A DNA stretch of 64,000 bases from Roseovarius sp. (GTDB lineage Bacteria; Pseudomonadota; Alphaproteobacteria; Rhodobacterales; Rhodobacteraceae): positions 1-64,000 of the forward strand of contig NZ_JAUCYU010000009.1 of assembly GCF_030373445.1 (NCBI RefSeq), given 5' to 3'. Below the pieces are notes generated by a model that saw only the letters and a program-made list of their open reading frames with translations, did no database searches and had not been told where the DNA came from. Shown in pieces: positions 1 to 8,069 of the stretch; the first letter of the stretch is position 1; each line of letters starts with the position of its first letter. Made by a program: the position numbers and the translations under genes.

Positions 1-345
1 TGTTTCGATGGTGTAGATATGACACCAACAATAAGTGTTGTAAAGACACTTAATGTCGAGATCCGCGGTATTTCCCCTAACCGCATGAAAATAAACGATT
101 CGAAATTTTCTTTTTCGTGTTCCGGGCCGGCCATGAGTTCGCTTCACGGGGCTTGATTTCCGTCATTGGCTCCATGAGTCGCCGCCCATTGAGCCCGAAG
201 TGCCAGCCGGCGCCCCGTTGCCTGTGGCCCTTTCGCCGCATTCGCGAATCCCCGGTCCCGGTTTGCGCGGGACAGGGTGGCGTTCTGCCGCCAGCCTTTG
301 CTATCACCCAGGTGCCGGGGGGCGAATTTGAGGATTACGGCACTC
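1..345. other. Intergenic left edge, no supported gene
   Basis: No convincing coding region lies here. Short open frames on both strands have no family resemblance and look like chance frames in GC-rich DNA. The first 120 bases are clearly richer in A and T than the rest of the window and hold two operator-like inverted repeats (10-26 and 32-52). From about 120 the composition returns to high GC up to the start of the LpxR-like gene. The region is probably the upstream part of a gene beyond the left edge plus the promoter of the first gene. Confidence 0.5.
10..52. promoter_or_regulatory. Two LysR-type operator-like inverted repeats
   Basis: Two imperfectly related dyads are seen: GGTGT-N7-ACACC at 10-26 and TAAGTGT-N7-ACACTTA at 32-52. 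Both contain GTGT-N7-ACAC, which includes the T-N11-A core of LysR-family operators, and their centres are about 24 bases apart, roughly two helical turns. The regulated gene may lie off the left edge. No regulator gene is visible in the window, so the assignment is an inference from symmetry alone. Confidence 0.35.
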
Positions 346-1263
346 ATGACACGCCTTCTTGCCGCGCTTTGCGTGATTTTTTCCCTTTCCATCCCGGCCA
401 TGGCGCAAGATCGCGGGCCCTATAGTTTCGGCATGCTGGTCACCAATGACTCGCTGGGCGATGGGCATGACCGCTGGCGTACCGGCTCGATGGCGTCGAG
501 CCACGTGTGGGCGCCGGGCTGGACCGGGGAGGGGGATTACGGGCTGGGCCAGGTGTGGGAGCTGCGCGTCAATGCCGAGGTGATGGGGCCGGAGAACCTT
601 GCCACGCCGGCGCCGCTGGACCGGGTCTATGCGCAGGCGCTGTCCTTCGGGCTGCACAGCCACTTCAGGCGGAACGCCATCGAATACGCGATTGGCGGCG
701 AGTTGGTGCTGACTGGACCGATGACACAGCTCGACCATGTGCAGGAAGCACTGCACGACGTGCTGGGCGGCCGCGATGCCTCGCCCGCGACGAAGGCGGC
801 GCAAGTCAGCAACGATGTCGACCCGGCGGTGGTGTTCGAGGCGGGACGGGAGTTCCAGCTGGGCCAGCGGACGCGGCTGCGTCCCTTCGTCGAGGCGCGG
901 GCCGGGGTCGAGACGCTGGTACGGGCGGGCGCGGACTTCACGCTGGGGCAGTTCGGGCAGGGCGGCCTGCTAGTCAGGGCGCCGGTCACGGGCCACCGTT
1001 ACAGCGTAATACAGGAGGCGCCCTATAGCGGGTTGTCGCTGATGGTGGGGGCGGACACGGCCTATGTGCACAGCAGCGAGTTCATCCCGTCGAGCGGCCC
1101 GGTGCAGCTGAACGAGACGCGAAACCGGGCGCGCGCCGGCCTGCATTGGCGCAGCCGGGCGGGCAGCAGCGTGTTCTACGGGCTCACGTGGCTCGACAAG
1201 GAATTCGGCACGCAGCGCGAGGAACAGGTTGTGGGTTCCGTGCAGCTACGGATCAAATTCTGA
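346..1263 (+). CDS. LpxR-like outer-membrane lipid A deacylase family protein (DUF2219)
   Basis: The product is 305 residues. It opens with a Sec signal peptide (residues 1-20, ending PAMA before QDRGP), followed by NDSLGDGHDRWRTG, the Asn-Asp...Asp-Arg pattern at the N-terminus of the LpxR/DUF2219 outer-membrane beta-barrel family. It ends in alternating hydrophobic residues with a terminal aromatic (VQLRIKF), as expected for an outer-membrane protein. LpxR removes the 3' acyloxyacyl group of lipid A in enterobacteria; whether this homologue is active cannot be told. The start at 346 is chosen because the signal peptide begins there; the frame is open upstream to 277 but codes nothing signal-like. 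It is monocistronic or co-transcribed with the Hint gene 87 bases downstream. Confidence 0.72.
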   Translation: MTRLLAALCVIFSLSIPAMAQDRGPYSFGMLVTNDSLGDGHDRWRTGSMASSHVWAPGWTGEGDYGLGQVWELRVNAEVMGPENLATPAPLDRVYAQALSFGLHSHFRRNAIEYAIGGELVLTGPMTQLDHVQEALHDVLGGRDASPATKAAQVSNDVDPAVVFEAGREFQLGQRTRLRPFVEARAGVETLVRAGADFTLGQFGQGGLLVRAPVTGHRYSVIQEAPYSGLSLMVGADTAYVHSSEFIPSSGPVQLNETRNRARAGLHWRSRAGSSVFYGLTWLDKEFGTQREEQVVGSVQLRIKF

Positions 1264-1350
1264 AAAAACGTTCTTTGTGAAGGGTTTCCAAGGTGATTCG
1301 CATTTGGTACGCTTTGCACAATAAAAAAAGAGACTGAGGCAGGACGACAG

Positions 1351-2418
1351 GTGATGGAAACGGGCTTTCGGGGCGCGTTTGTCATTTCCTGGTCGCAGAC
1401 GGAAGTGGACGGTTTGACCGCCGCTCCAATCGAATCCCTCGCCGTTGGCGCGACATGGTCGTGGCAGGGCGAGATCGTGCGGATTGACGGGCCAAACGGT
1501 GTGCTGCGGCTGGAAGGGGCAAATGGGAACGGGACAAGCCGCCGCTGCGCGGCCAAGCTTGTCCGGCGGCTGGTGTCAGCGGCCAGGACAGACACGCGTA
1601 ATCTCGAAGAGGTGGAAGAGACCGGGCCACTGGCCGATACCGGCTTCGTGGTGACGGACGGGCTGAAGGCTTACAACGTGACGGTGGTGCCGGTGGGATA
1701 CGGCGCGCCGCCGCTGGTCATGTTCGTGGATGACATTCCGCCGAAGCGGTGCGAGCTGTGGGTGGTGCATCACTCGCTCGACCGGTTGGGGCAGAATGCC
1801 ACCGGTCCGGAGACGGGCGGGGTGATCTGTTTCACCCCCGGCACGCGGATCGAGACGCCGGAGGGGCCGCGGCTGGTCGAGGCGTTCCGCGAGGGCGATT
1901 ACGTTCAGACCAAGGATAACGGCGCCCAGCCGGTGCAGTGGATCGGCAGCCGGCGGATGACCGGCGCTCGATTGTTCGCCATGCCGCAGCTTCGCCCCGT
2001 CAGGATCAGGGCCGGGGGGCTGGGCGTGCAGCGGCCCGACCAGGAACTGCTGGTCTCGCCCGAGCACCGGATGCTTGTGAAGGGGGCCGTGGCGCGGGCG
2101 CTGTTCAACACGCCGGAGGTGCTGGTTTCGGCCAAGGACCTCGTGAATGACGGCTCGATCACGGTCGATCGGAGCGTGCGGGAGGTGACGTACATCCACC
2201 TGCTGCTGCCCCGCCACCAGGTGCTGTGGGCGAACGGGGTGGAGACGGAGAGCTTTCACCCGGCCTCGGCCGCGCTGTCGACGCTGGACCCCGGCGACAG
2301 GGCACGGCTTCTGGCGATCAACCCGGGGCTGGAGCACGAGCCGAGGGCCTATGGCGGGTTCGCGCGGCGAAACCTGAATACCTCGGAGGCGGCGATCCTG
2401 ATGCACGAGGCGGCCTAA
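1351..2418 (+). CDS. Hint (Hedgehog/intein) domain protein
   Basis: The product is about 355 residues. A Hint_2-type autoprocessing domain starts near residue 157 with ICFTPGTRIETPEGP, where Cys160 is the predicted catalytic nucleophile, and continues through a SPEHRML block typical of this group. The N-terminal 150 residues show no family I recognise. Hint domains perform an N-S acyl shift; in intein-less bacterial proteins of this type the outcome (cleavage, cholesterol-like ligation or none) is not established. The start could be GTG 1351 or ATG 1354 one codon later. Such genes are frequent in Rhodobacteraceae, often several per genome. A GC-rich hairpin and a dispersed repeat follow the stop. 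Confidence 0.75.
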   Translation: MMETGFRGAFVISWSQTEVDGLTAAPIESLAVGATWSWQGEIVRIDGPNGVLRLEGANGNGTSRRCAAKLVRRLVSAARTDTRNLEEVEETGPLADTGFVVTDGLKAYNVTVVPVGYGAPPLVMFVDDIPPKRCELWVVHHSLDRLGQNATGPETGGVICFTPGTRIETPEGPRLVEAFREGDYVQTKDNGAQPVQWIGSRRMTGARLFAMPQLRPVRIRAGGLGVQRPDQELLVSPEHRMLVKGAVARALFNTPEVLVSAKDLVNDGSITVDRSVREVTYIHLLLPRHQVLWANGVETESFHPASAALSTLDPGDRARLLAINPGLEHEPRAYGGFARRNLNTSEAAILMHEAA

Positions 2419-2433
2419 TGGGCCGGGTTAAGT

Positions 2434-2506
2434 GGGGGCGCTGCCCCCCGCGTTGAAATCTGGAGATTTCAACGCTCCCCCCGGGATATTTCCGGCCAGA
2501 AGAAGG
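2434..2506 (+). repeat. Composite intergenic element: two hairpins plus GATATTT/AGAAGAA repeat
   Basis: After the Hint gene stop come a GGGGGC-GCT-GCCCCC hairpin (2434-2448), a perfect 10-base-pair hairpin CGTTGAAATC/GATTTCAACG with a TGGA loop (2451-2474), and then CCCCCCGGGATATTTCCGG followed by CCAGAAGAAG (to about 2505). The last part recurs in variant form at six other intergenic sites in this window. The hairpins could end transcription of the Hint gene although there is no clean U-tract. Confidence 0.7.
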
Positions 2507-2534
2507 GCGGGAGGGTTTGCCGTGTTTTCCGCGG

Positions 2535-2562
2535 TTGACACTGTCTCGCGTGGCTGTATAAG
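2535..2562 (+). promoter_or_regulatory. Sigma-70 promoter of rpsD
   Basis: A consensus -35 box TTGACA (2535-2540) is followed after 16 bases by TATAAG (2557-2562). Transcription would start near 2569, giving a leader of about 100 bases before the GTG of rpsD. Confidence 0.65.
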
Positions 2563-2586
2563 CGCGCCTTCATTGGTGTTGGTGGC

Positions 2587-2626
2587 CCCCGCGAGGGGAT
2601 CCCTGTCACCCCGGCCAAATCCGGGG
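2587..2626 (+). promoter_or_regulatory. Structured rpsD mRNA leader
   Basis: The predicted leader carries a CCCC-GCGA-GGGG hairpin (2587-2598, GNRA-type loop) and a CCCCGG-CCAAAT-CCGGGG hairpin (2609-2626). S4 is an RNA-binding protein that controls its own operon in other bacteria through a leader structure, so an autoregulatory site is possible; the sequence only shows the hairpins. Confidence 0.35.
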
Positions 2627-2669
2627 AGAGGACAACGCCCTTCGAAACCCTGAACGAAGGAGATCAGCC

Positions 2670-3290
2670 GTGACCAAACGCACGTCTGCCAAGTACAAAA
2701 TCGACCGCCGGATGGGCGAAAACATCTGGGGCCGTCCGAAATCCCCCGTCAACCGCCGCGAATTCGGCCCGGGCCAGCATGGCCAGCGCCGCAAAGGCAA
2801 GATGTCCGACTTCGGCCTGCAGCTGCGCGCCAAGCAGAAGCTGAAGGGCTATTACGGCGACCTGACCGAGAAACAGTTCCGCCGCATCTATGCCGAGGCC
2901 GAGCGTGTGCGCGGCGACACCGGTGAGAACCTGATCGGCCTGCTCGAGCGCCGTCTCGACGCCGTGGTCTATCGCGCGAAATTCGTGCCGACCATGTTCG
3001 CCGCCCGCCAGTTCGTGAACCACGGCCACGTACGCGTGAACGGCCAGAAGGTCAACATCCCCTCCTACCGCGTGAAGGAAGGCGACGTGATCGAGGTGCG
3101 CAACCGCTCGAAGCAGCTCGCCGTCCTGCTGGAGGCCGTGCAACTGGCCGAGCGTGACGTGCCCGACTACATCGAGGCCGACCACACCAAGATGACTGCC
3201 AAGTTCGTGCGGACGCCGGGCCTGGGCGACGTGCCCTATCCGGTGATGATGGAACCGAACCTCGTCATCGAATTCTACGCGCAGAACTAA
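2670..3290 (+). CDS. rpsD: 30S ribosomal protein S4
   Basis: The 206-residue product matches ribosomal protein S4 from end to end. It has the N-terminal region binding 16S rRNA ([14 protein letters not shown] onward) and a C-terminal S4 RNA-binding fold near residues 95-155 ([33 protein letters not shown]). S4 nucleates assembly of the small subunit body. The start is GTG, preceded by GAAGGAGAT. The gene stands alone between its own promoter and an intrinsic terminator, outside the alpha operon where enterobacterial rpsD sits; a monocistronic rpsD is usual in alphaproteobacteria. Confidence 0.98.
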   Translation: MTKRTSAKYKIDRRMGENIWGRPKSPVNRREFGPGQHGQRRKGKMSDFGLQLRAKQKLKGYYGDLTEKQFRRIYAEAERVRGDTGENLIGLLERRLDAVVYRAKFVPTMFAARQFVNHGHVRVNGQKVNIPSYRVKEGDVIEVRNRSKQLAVLLEAVQLAERDVPDYIEADHTKMTAKFVRTPGLGDVPYPVMMEPNLVIEFYAQN

Positions 3291-3312
3291 GGCGTTTCTG
3301 CAACAGCCGAAG

Positions 3313-3343
3313 GGCCGCGACGGGGGACCGCCGCGGCCTTTTT
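3313..3343 (+). terminator. Intrinsic terminator of rpsD
   Basis: GGCCGCG (3313-3319) pairs with CGCGGCC (3332-3338) around a 12-base loop and is followed directly by TTTTTGTTTG. It lies 23 bases after the rpsD stop. Confidence 0.9.
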
Positions 3344-3399
3344 GTTTGTTCTGGCCAAGGCGATTTCCCGCCGATACAAGGCCCGGAAGGAGCAAGCTC

Positions 3400-4485
3400 A
3401 TGACGAAAATCAAGCCGCAGCCGGGTATCCTGGATATCTCGCCCTACGTGGGCGGTTCGTCGAAAGTCGACGGGGTCGAGAACGTGGTGAAGCTCAGTTC
3501 GAACGAGAACCCGTTCGGGCCAAGCGAGGCCGCGAAGGAGGCGTTCCGCAAGGCCGGGTTCGACCTGCACCGCTATCCCTCGACCGGCCACGAACGGCTG
3601 CGGGAGGCGATCGGCGAGGTGCACGGGCTCGATGCCGACCGGGTGATCTGCGGCGTGGGCAGCGACGAGATCCTGAGCCTTCTGTGCCAGGCCTATGCCG
3701 GCCCCGGCGACGAGGTGATCCATACCGAGCACGGCTTTGCGATCTACAAGATCAGCGCGCAGGCCAACGGGGCGACGCCCGTGGAGGTGCCCGAGCGCGA
3801 GCGGGTGACGGATGTCGATGCGATCCTTGCCGCCTGTACCAAGAAGACAAAACTGGTCTTCATCGCCAATCCAAACAACCCCACCGGCACGATGATCGGG
3901 GAGGCCGAATTGGCGCGGTTGGCTGACAGGTTGCCCAAGCATGTGCTCCTGGTGGTGGACGGGGCCTATGCCGAGTATGTCGAGCATTACGACGGCGGCG
4001 CCGCGCTGGTAGACATGCGCGACAACGTAGTAATGACGCGGACCTTCTCGAAGCTTTACGGGCTGGGCGGGTTGCGCGTGGGCTGGGGCTATGGCCCGGC
4101 GCACGTGATCGACGTGCTGAACCGCATCCGCGGGCCGTTCAACCTGTCGACCGCCGCGCTGGTCACGGCCGAGGCAGCGGTGCGCGATGGGGAATGGGCC
4201 GCGAAATGCCGGGCCGACAACACGCGCCTGCGGGCGTGGCTGGCCGAGGCGCTGGCCGAGAAGGGGGTGCCGTCGGATACCTCGACCGCGAATTTCATCC
4301 TGGCCCGCTTCGCCAGCCGGGAAGAGGCCGAGGCCTGTGACGATTACCTCAAGTCCGAGGGGCTGATCGTGCGGCGGGTGGCGGGGTACAACCTGCCGCA
4401 TTGCCTGCGTATCACCGTAGGTGACGAGCCTTCCTGCCGGCGGGTGGCCCATGCCATCGGCCAGTTCAAGGAGGGGGCACGATGA
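3400..4485 (+). CDS. hisC: Histidinol-phosphate / aromatic aminotransferase
   Basis: The 361-residue product is a fold-type I PLP aminotransferase of the HisC family. SNENPFGPS (34-42), NPNNPTG (157-163) and [15 protein letters not shown], with Lys218 as the Schiff-base lysine, are diagnostic. HisC converts imidazole-acetol phosphate to histidinol phosphate with glutamate. The stop codon overlaps the ATG of tyrC by 4 bases and no other his genes are near, so this copy may mainly or also serve tyrosine and phenylalanine synthesis, as known for HisC-family enzymes linked to tyrosine genes in Zymomonas and Pseudomonas. The start at 3400 is preceded by GGAAGGAG; the open frame reaches further upstream into the rpsD terminator region without coding sense. 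Confidence 0.93.
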   Translation: MTKIKPQPGILDISPYVGGSSKVDGVENVVKLSSNENPFGPSEAAKEAFRKAGFDLHRYPSTGHERLREAIGEVHGLDADRVICGVGSDEILSLLCQAYAGPGDEVIHTEHGFAIYKISAQANGATPVEVPERERVTDVDAILAACTKKTKLVFIANPNNPTGTMIGEAELARLADRLPKHVLLVVDGAYAEYVEHYDGGAALVDMRDNVVMTRTFSKLYGLGGLRVGWGYGPAHVIDVLNRIRGPFNLSTAALVTAEAAVRDGEWAAKCRADNTRLRAWLAEALAEKGVPSDTSTANFILARFASREEAEACDDYLKSEGLIVRRVAGYNLPHCLRITVGDEPSCRRVAHAIGQFKEGAR

Positions 4486-5399
4486 GCCAGGTCTATGACC
4501 GGGTGGCGCTGATCGGGCTGGGGCTGATTGCCTCGTCGATGTTCTGGGCGATGAAGCGTGCAGGATTGGCGGGCGAGGTGACGGGCTATGCGCGGTCGGC
4601 CGAAACCCGCGACGTGGCGCGCGAAATCGGGCTGTGCGACCGGGTCTGTGAGACCGCCGCCGAAGCTGTGGAAGGCGCCGATCTCGTGGTGCTGTGTGTG
4701 CCGGTAGGCGCGATGGGCGCCGTGGCCGCGGAAATCGCGCCGGTGCTGAAACCCGGCGCGACGGTGAGCGACGTGGGCTCCGTCAAAAAGGACGTGATCG
4801 AGGCGGTGGCGCCGCACCTGCCCGAGGGCGTGCATTTCGTGCCGGCCCACCCGCTGGCGGGCACAGAGCATTCGGGCCCGCGCTCGGGTTTTGCCGAGCT
4901 GTTCGAGAACCGGTTCACGCTTATCGTGCCGGTCGAAGGCAGCGATCGCGAGGCGGTAGAAAAGCTGGAAGGCTTCTGGCAGGGAATGGGTGCCAAGACC
5001 GAGGAGATGGATGCCGAGCATCATGATCTCGTGCTCGCCGTGACGTCCCATGCGCCACACCTGATCGCCTACACGATGGTGGGCGTGGCCGATGACCTCC
5101 GCCGGGTGACCGACAGCGAGGTGATCCGCTATTCCGCCGCCGGTTTCCGCGATTTCACCCGGATCGCCGCCAGCGACCCGACCATGTGGCGCGACGTCTT
5201 CCTGCACAACAAGGAGGCGACGCTGGAGATCCTCGGGCGGTTCACCGAGGAACTTTTCGCCCTGCAGCGCGCCATTCGCACGGGTGACGGCCAGCATCTT
5301 TTCGACTATTTCACTCGCACCCGGGCCATTCGGCGTGGTATCATCGAGGCCGGGCAGGATACCGATGCACCAGACTTCGGACGAGTGAAAAGAGGCTGA
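4482..5399 (+). CDS. tyrC: Prephenate/arogenate (cyclohexadienyl) dehydrogenase
   Basis: The 305-residue product is an NAD(P)-dependent dehydrogenase of the TyrA family. A Rossmann motif is at the N-terminus ([10 protein letters not shown]; the usual GxGxxG is seen here as GLGLIA), followed by [10 protein letters not shown] and [11 protein letters not shown], which binds the substrate and carries the catalytic His. It oxidatively decarboxylates prephenate and/or arogenate in tyrosine synthesis. The ATGA overlap with hisC indicates translational coupling, and the two enzymes catalyse neighbouring steps. Substrate preference cannot be read from the sequence. Confidence 0.92.
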   Translation: MSQVYDRVALIGLGLIASSMFWAMKRAGLAGEVTGYARSAETRDVAREIGLCDRVCETAAEAVEGADLVVLCVPVGAMGAVAAEIAPVLKPGATVSDVGSVKKDVIEAVAPHLPEGVHFVPAHPLAGTEHSGPRSGFAELFENRFTLIVPVEGSDREAVEKLEGFWQGMGAKTEEMDAEHHDLVLAVTSHAPHLIAYTMVGVADDLRRVTDSEVIRYSAAGFRDFTRIAASDPTMWRDVFLHNKEATLEILGRFTEELFALQRAIRTGDGQHLFDYFTRTRAIRRGIIEAGQDTDAPDFGRVKRG

Positions 5400-5404
5400 G
5401 ACAT

Positions 5405-6010
5405 ATGCGTTTCATTTGGGTTATCCCATTGATCCTGATGGGATGCGGGGCGTTCGGCGGGCGCGACGATGAGCAGGTTTCGAGCCGCGGATCGGTCTGT
5501 GGCCAGCCCGCGATCAAAGGGTCGGTGGTGGGCGAGGTCGACGGCGCCAGCGCCATTTGCGGCATTGAGAACGCGGTCGAAGTCACCCGTGTCGGCGGGG
5601 TTTTGCTAAGCCAGCCGGCGATCATGGAATGCAACACCGCGCGGGTGCTGAACGCATGGGTCCAGCGTGACATGGACCAGATCGTCGGCAACATGGGTGG
5701 TGGCGTTCAGGAACTTCGGGTGGCCGCGCATTACGTCTGCCGAACCCGGAACCACAAGCCGGGCGCCAAGGTCTCGGAGCATGGCAAGGGGCGGGCGATC
5801 GATATCTCGGCCTTTCACCTGCGGGACGGCAGCGAGATTTCGGTGCTTGCGGATTGGGGCAATGGCCGCAAGGGGCGCGTCCTTCGGCGGCTGCACGAGT
5901 CGGCCTGCGGGCCCTTCGGCACGGTGCTGGGGCCGGAATCGGATCGGTTTCACCAGGACCATTTCCACTTCGACACGGCGAATTACCGGTCGGGCGCCTA
6001 CTGCCGCTGA
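5405..6010 (+). CDS. Extensin-like C-terminal domain lipoprotein (putative zinc peptidase fold)
   Basis: The product is 201 residues. It has a lipoprotein signal peptide ending in LMGC, so the mature protein would be lipidated at Cys14. The remainder is the extensin-like domain (PF06904): SEHGKGRAIDISAFHL and DRFHQDHFHFD supply the His/Asp pattern that resembles the zinc site of D-Ala-D-Ala carboxypeptidases of the VanY/MepA type. A role in peptidoglycan trimming is plausible but not shown for this family. It starts 5 bases after tyrC and is probably co-transcribed with hisC-tyrC. Confidence 0.82.
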   Translation: MRFIWVIPLILMGCGAFGGRDDEQVSSRGSVCGQPAIKGSVVGEVDGASAICGIENAVEVTRVGGVLLSQPAIMECNTARVLNAWVQRDMDQIVGNMGGGVQELRVAAHYVCRTRNHKPGAKVSEHGKGRAIDISAFHLRDGSEISVLADWGNGRKGRVLRRLHESACGPFGTVLGPESDRFHQDHFHFDTANYRSGAYCR

Positions 6011-6052
6011 GGCGGGCGGGCCGCGGCCCGGTGAGAGCCGCGGCGCAGAGCG

Positions 6053-6514
6053 CTATTCGGAATGCGAGCCGTGGTCGTCGCCGCTGCGTTCCTCGACCTT
6101 GAAGACGATGTCGATTTCACCGGCCTTTTCGAAGATCAGGGTGACGGGGATCTCGTCGCCGACCTCGAACGGGTCGCTGAGCCCCATGAACATCACGTGA
6201 TAGCCGCCCGGCGCGAGTTCGACGATGTCGTCGGCGGGGATCGCAAGCTTCTCGATATGGCGCATGCGGGCGACGCCGTCTTCCTCGTAGGACTCGTGCA
6301 CCTCGACCTTCGGGAAGTCGCCGCGCACGCCGATCAAGGCGTCGTCGGTTTCGCCGTCATTGGCGATGGTGACGTAGCCGCCGCCGGTCTTTGCCGTGGC
6401 GGCGGTGGCGAAGACCCTGGGGTGAATGATCTGAAGGTCGCCCAGCATGTAGTCATGTGCCGCGGCAAGGCTCGGCAGGGCGAGGGCGAGGGTGGTTGCG
6501 ATTAGGGTTTTCAT
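6053..6514 (-). CDS. Periplasmic copper chaperone PCu(A)C
   Basis: The 153-residue product has a signal peptide (MKTLIATTLALALPSLAAA) and the PCu(A)C core. The copper-binding pattern is visible: VHESYEEDGVARM (His and Met about ten residues apart) and, about 20 residues later, HVMFM (His-x-Met). PCu(A)C proteins carry Cu(I) in the periplasm, mostly for cytochrome oxidase CuA or CuB site assembly. The C-terminal tail is acidic and His-containing (GDDHGSHSE), which may add copper binding. The start is taken at the signal peptide with GGAGAG upstream. It is co-directional with the DUF2946-like gene 66 bases upstream. Confidence 0.9.
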   Translation of the reverse strand: MKTLIATTLALALPSLAAAHDYMLGDLQIIHPRVFATAATAKTGGGYVTIANDGETDDALIGVRGDFPKVEVHESYEEDGVARMRHIEKLAIPADDIVELAPGGYHVMFMGLSDPFEVGDEIPVTLIFEKAGEIDIVFKVEERSGDDHGSHSE

Positions 6515-6580
6515 GTGTCTCTCCAAGTCTTGAGGTGACCGCAAGGTGCGGCCGGGTGTCTGAGGTTGGTACGGCCCGTG

Positions 6581-6937
6581 TCAGACGAGCGGCGGCGCGC
6601 GAGGGAGAGAGGGGAGATAGGCCGGCACCACGGCGCGCAATGGCTGCGGCACGGGTGCCGGGGCAGATGCAAGCGCGTCTTCGGGTGCGGCAATCGGAAT
6701 GATGTCTTCGGAGGTATCGGCGGCGTGGACCAGCGCGCAGGTGTCGGGGCTGTCCGAGACCTCGACCGGGTTGCCGTCAGCGTCGAAGCGCAGGGTGCGC
6801 AGCCCGTCACCGGTGCAGATGACCATGACACGGTCAAAGGTCAGGCCGAGCGCCGCCGCAACCCCCGCGCCCTGTGGCACGAGGAGGCCGAGCGCCACGA
6901 TCAGCGCGACGAGGGTTCTGGCAATCCAGCCGGTCAT
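6581..6937 (-). CDS. DUF2946-like secreted small protein
   Basis: The 118-residue product begins with a hydrophobic signal or anchor segment (ARTLVALIVALGLLVPQGAGVAAA), followed by VMVICTGDGLRTLRFD and DTCALVH, the conserved Cys pattern of DUF2946-type proteins. It ends in a Pro-rich tail. The family often sits beside copper genes, and here the next gene in the same direction is a PCu(A)C copper chaperone, so a metal-related periplasmic role is inferred. The family assignment is by eye. Confidence 0.62.
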   Translation of the reverse strand: MTGWIARTLVALIVALGLLVPQGAGVAAALGLTFDRVMVICTGDGLRTLRFDADGNPVEVSDSPDTCALVHAADTSEDIIPIAAPEDALASAPAPVPQPLRAVVPAYLPSLPRAPPLV

Positions 6938-6994
6938 GTCGGAAGGACTAATCCGCTTGCCGGCGGCGGAGCAAGCGCATTCCGCCGCCTGCGG

Positions 6995-7999
6995 CTATCT
7001 GAGGCGGAGGCGAGGGGCATCGCCCAGCGGCACCGGCCCGAGACGGACCTTGCCACCCTTGAAGTTCAGCGGAATGTCGAGCGTCTTGGGGTTGCCCGCC
7101 ATCTGCGAGATCAGGCCCAGCCCGTCTTCCAGCGTGCCGGCGATGGCATCGGGGAGCGCGCCGGAGTCCACGGCCATCTTGAGGATGTCGCGCCAGTTGC
7201 GGGCCTTGACCGTGACGTCGCCGACCGGGAAGCCCTGGTCATCGACCGTCACCTCGCCCGCTGCCTGAAGTTCCAGCCGGCCCCAGCGGGCCTTGGCGAG
7301 GCGGATGTCGATGCGGCGCGGCTGGGGGCGGGCTTCTTCGATGGCGGAGCGGTTCCACGGCTTGTCGAACTCGACGGTGACGTCGGCCTCGAAGGCGTCG
7401 AAACGTTCCGGCAGCTTGCCCGCCGGGTCGAGCCGCACGCGCCATTCCAGCGCCGGCGAAAGGCCCTCGGCGGCCAGCCCCAGCCGGTAGGTCGAGGGGT
7501 GGGCGGCCACCCGCTCGGCGGCGACACGCACCGCCTTTGCCCGGGTCGGCTGATCGGCGGAGCGGGGGGTCACGACCAGTTCCTCGGCCGTCAGGGTAGT
7601 GCGTTCCAGCGGCAGGGACAGGTCGGCGCCGACCACGACGCTGGCGCGCATGTCGCTGCTTTCCACGTCAAACTTTTCCTGCGGTGTGGCGACCATCTGC
7701 TGATCCGGCCAGACGGCAATGACGTGGTTGGGCTTGTAGCTGAGCGCGAGGATCTGGAACATCGGCGCTTCCCACGCGAGCCCGGTTTCGGGGTCGGCGA
7801 GGGTGATGTCGGTAAAGGTGGTGTCGAAACGGTTGGGGAAGCCTTTCGTTTCCAGCGTGCCGGTTTCGGCTGCCCACCCCTCGGCGCGCCGGGCCTCGAG
7901 CCAGGCCGAGAACCCCTCGGTTACGCCGGTCTTGCCGATATACCAGTACCCCGACCATGCCGCCGCCGCGATCAGGATCAGGGTCAACAAAATACGCAT
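6995..7999 (-). CDS. DUF2125 domain protein
   Basis: The 334-residue product has one N-terminal membrane or signal segment (RILLTLILIAAAAWSGYWYIG) and then the DUF2125 domain. GFPNRFDTTFTDI and QILALSYKPNHVIAVWPD are blocks conserved in this alphaproteobacterial family. The function is unknown; the single N-terminal helix and beta-rich remainder suggest an envelope-anchored periplasmic protein. The ATG at 7999 is chosen at the start of the hydrophobic segment. The gene is divergent from the gamma-glutamylcyclotransferase gene with about 70 bases between them. Confidence 0.85.
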   Translation of the reverse strand: MRILLTLILIAAAAWSGYWYIGKTGVTEGFSAWLEARRAEGWAAETGTLETKGFPNRFDTTFTDITLADPETGLAWEAPMFQILALSYKPNHVIAVWPDQQMVATPQEKFDVESSDMRASVVVGADLSLPLERTTLTAEELVVTPRSADQPTRAKAVRVAAERVAAHPSTYRLGLAAEGLSPALEWRVRLDPAGKLPERFDAFEADVTVEFDKPWNRSAIEEARPQPRRIDIRLAKARWGRLELQAAGEVTVDDQGFPVGDVTVKARNWRDILKMAVDSGALPDAIAGTLEDGLGLISQMAGNPKTLDIPLNFKGGKVRLGPVPLGDAPRLRLR

Positions 8000-8069
8000 C
8001 TGCCCGGTGCCTCTTTCATAGGGTCTTTCGATGGTGTTTAAGGCCTTGAAAGAGCGAGGAACAGGCAAA

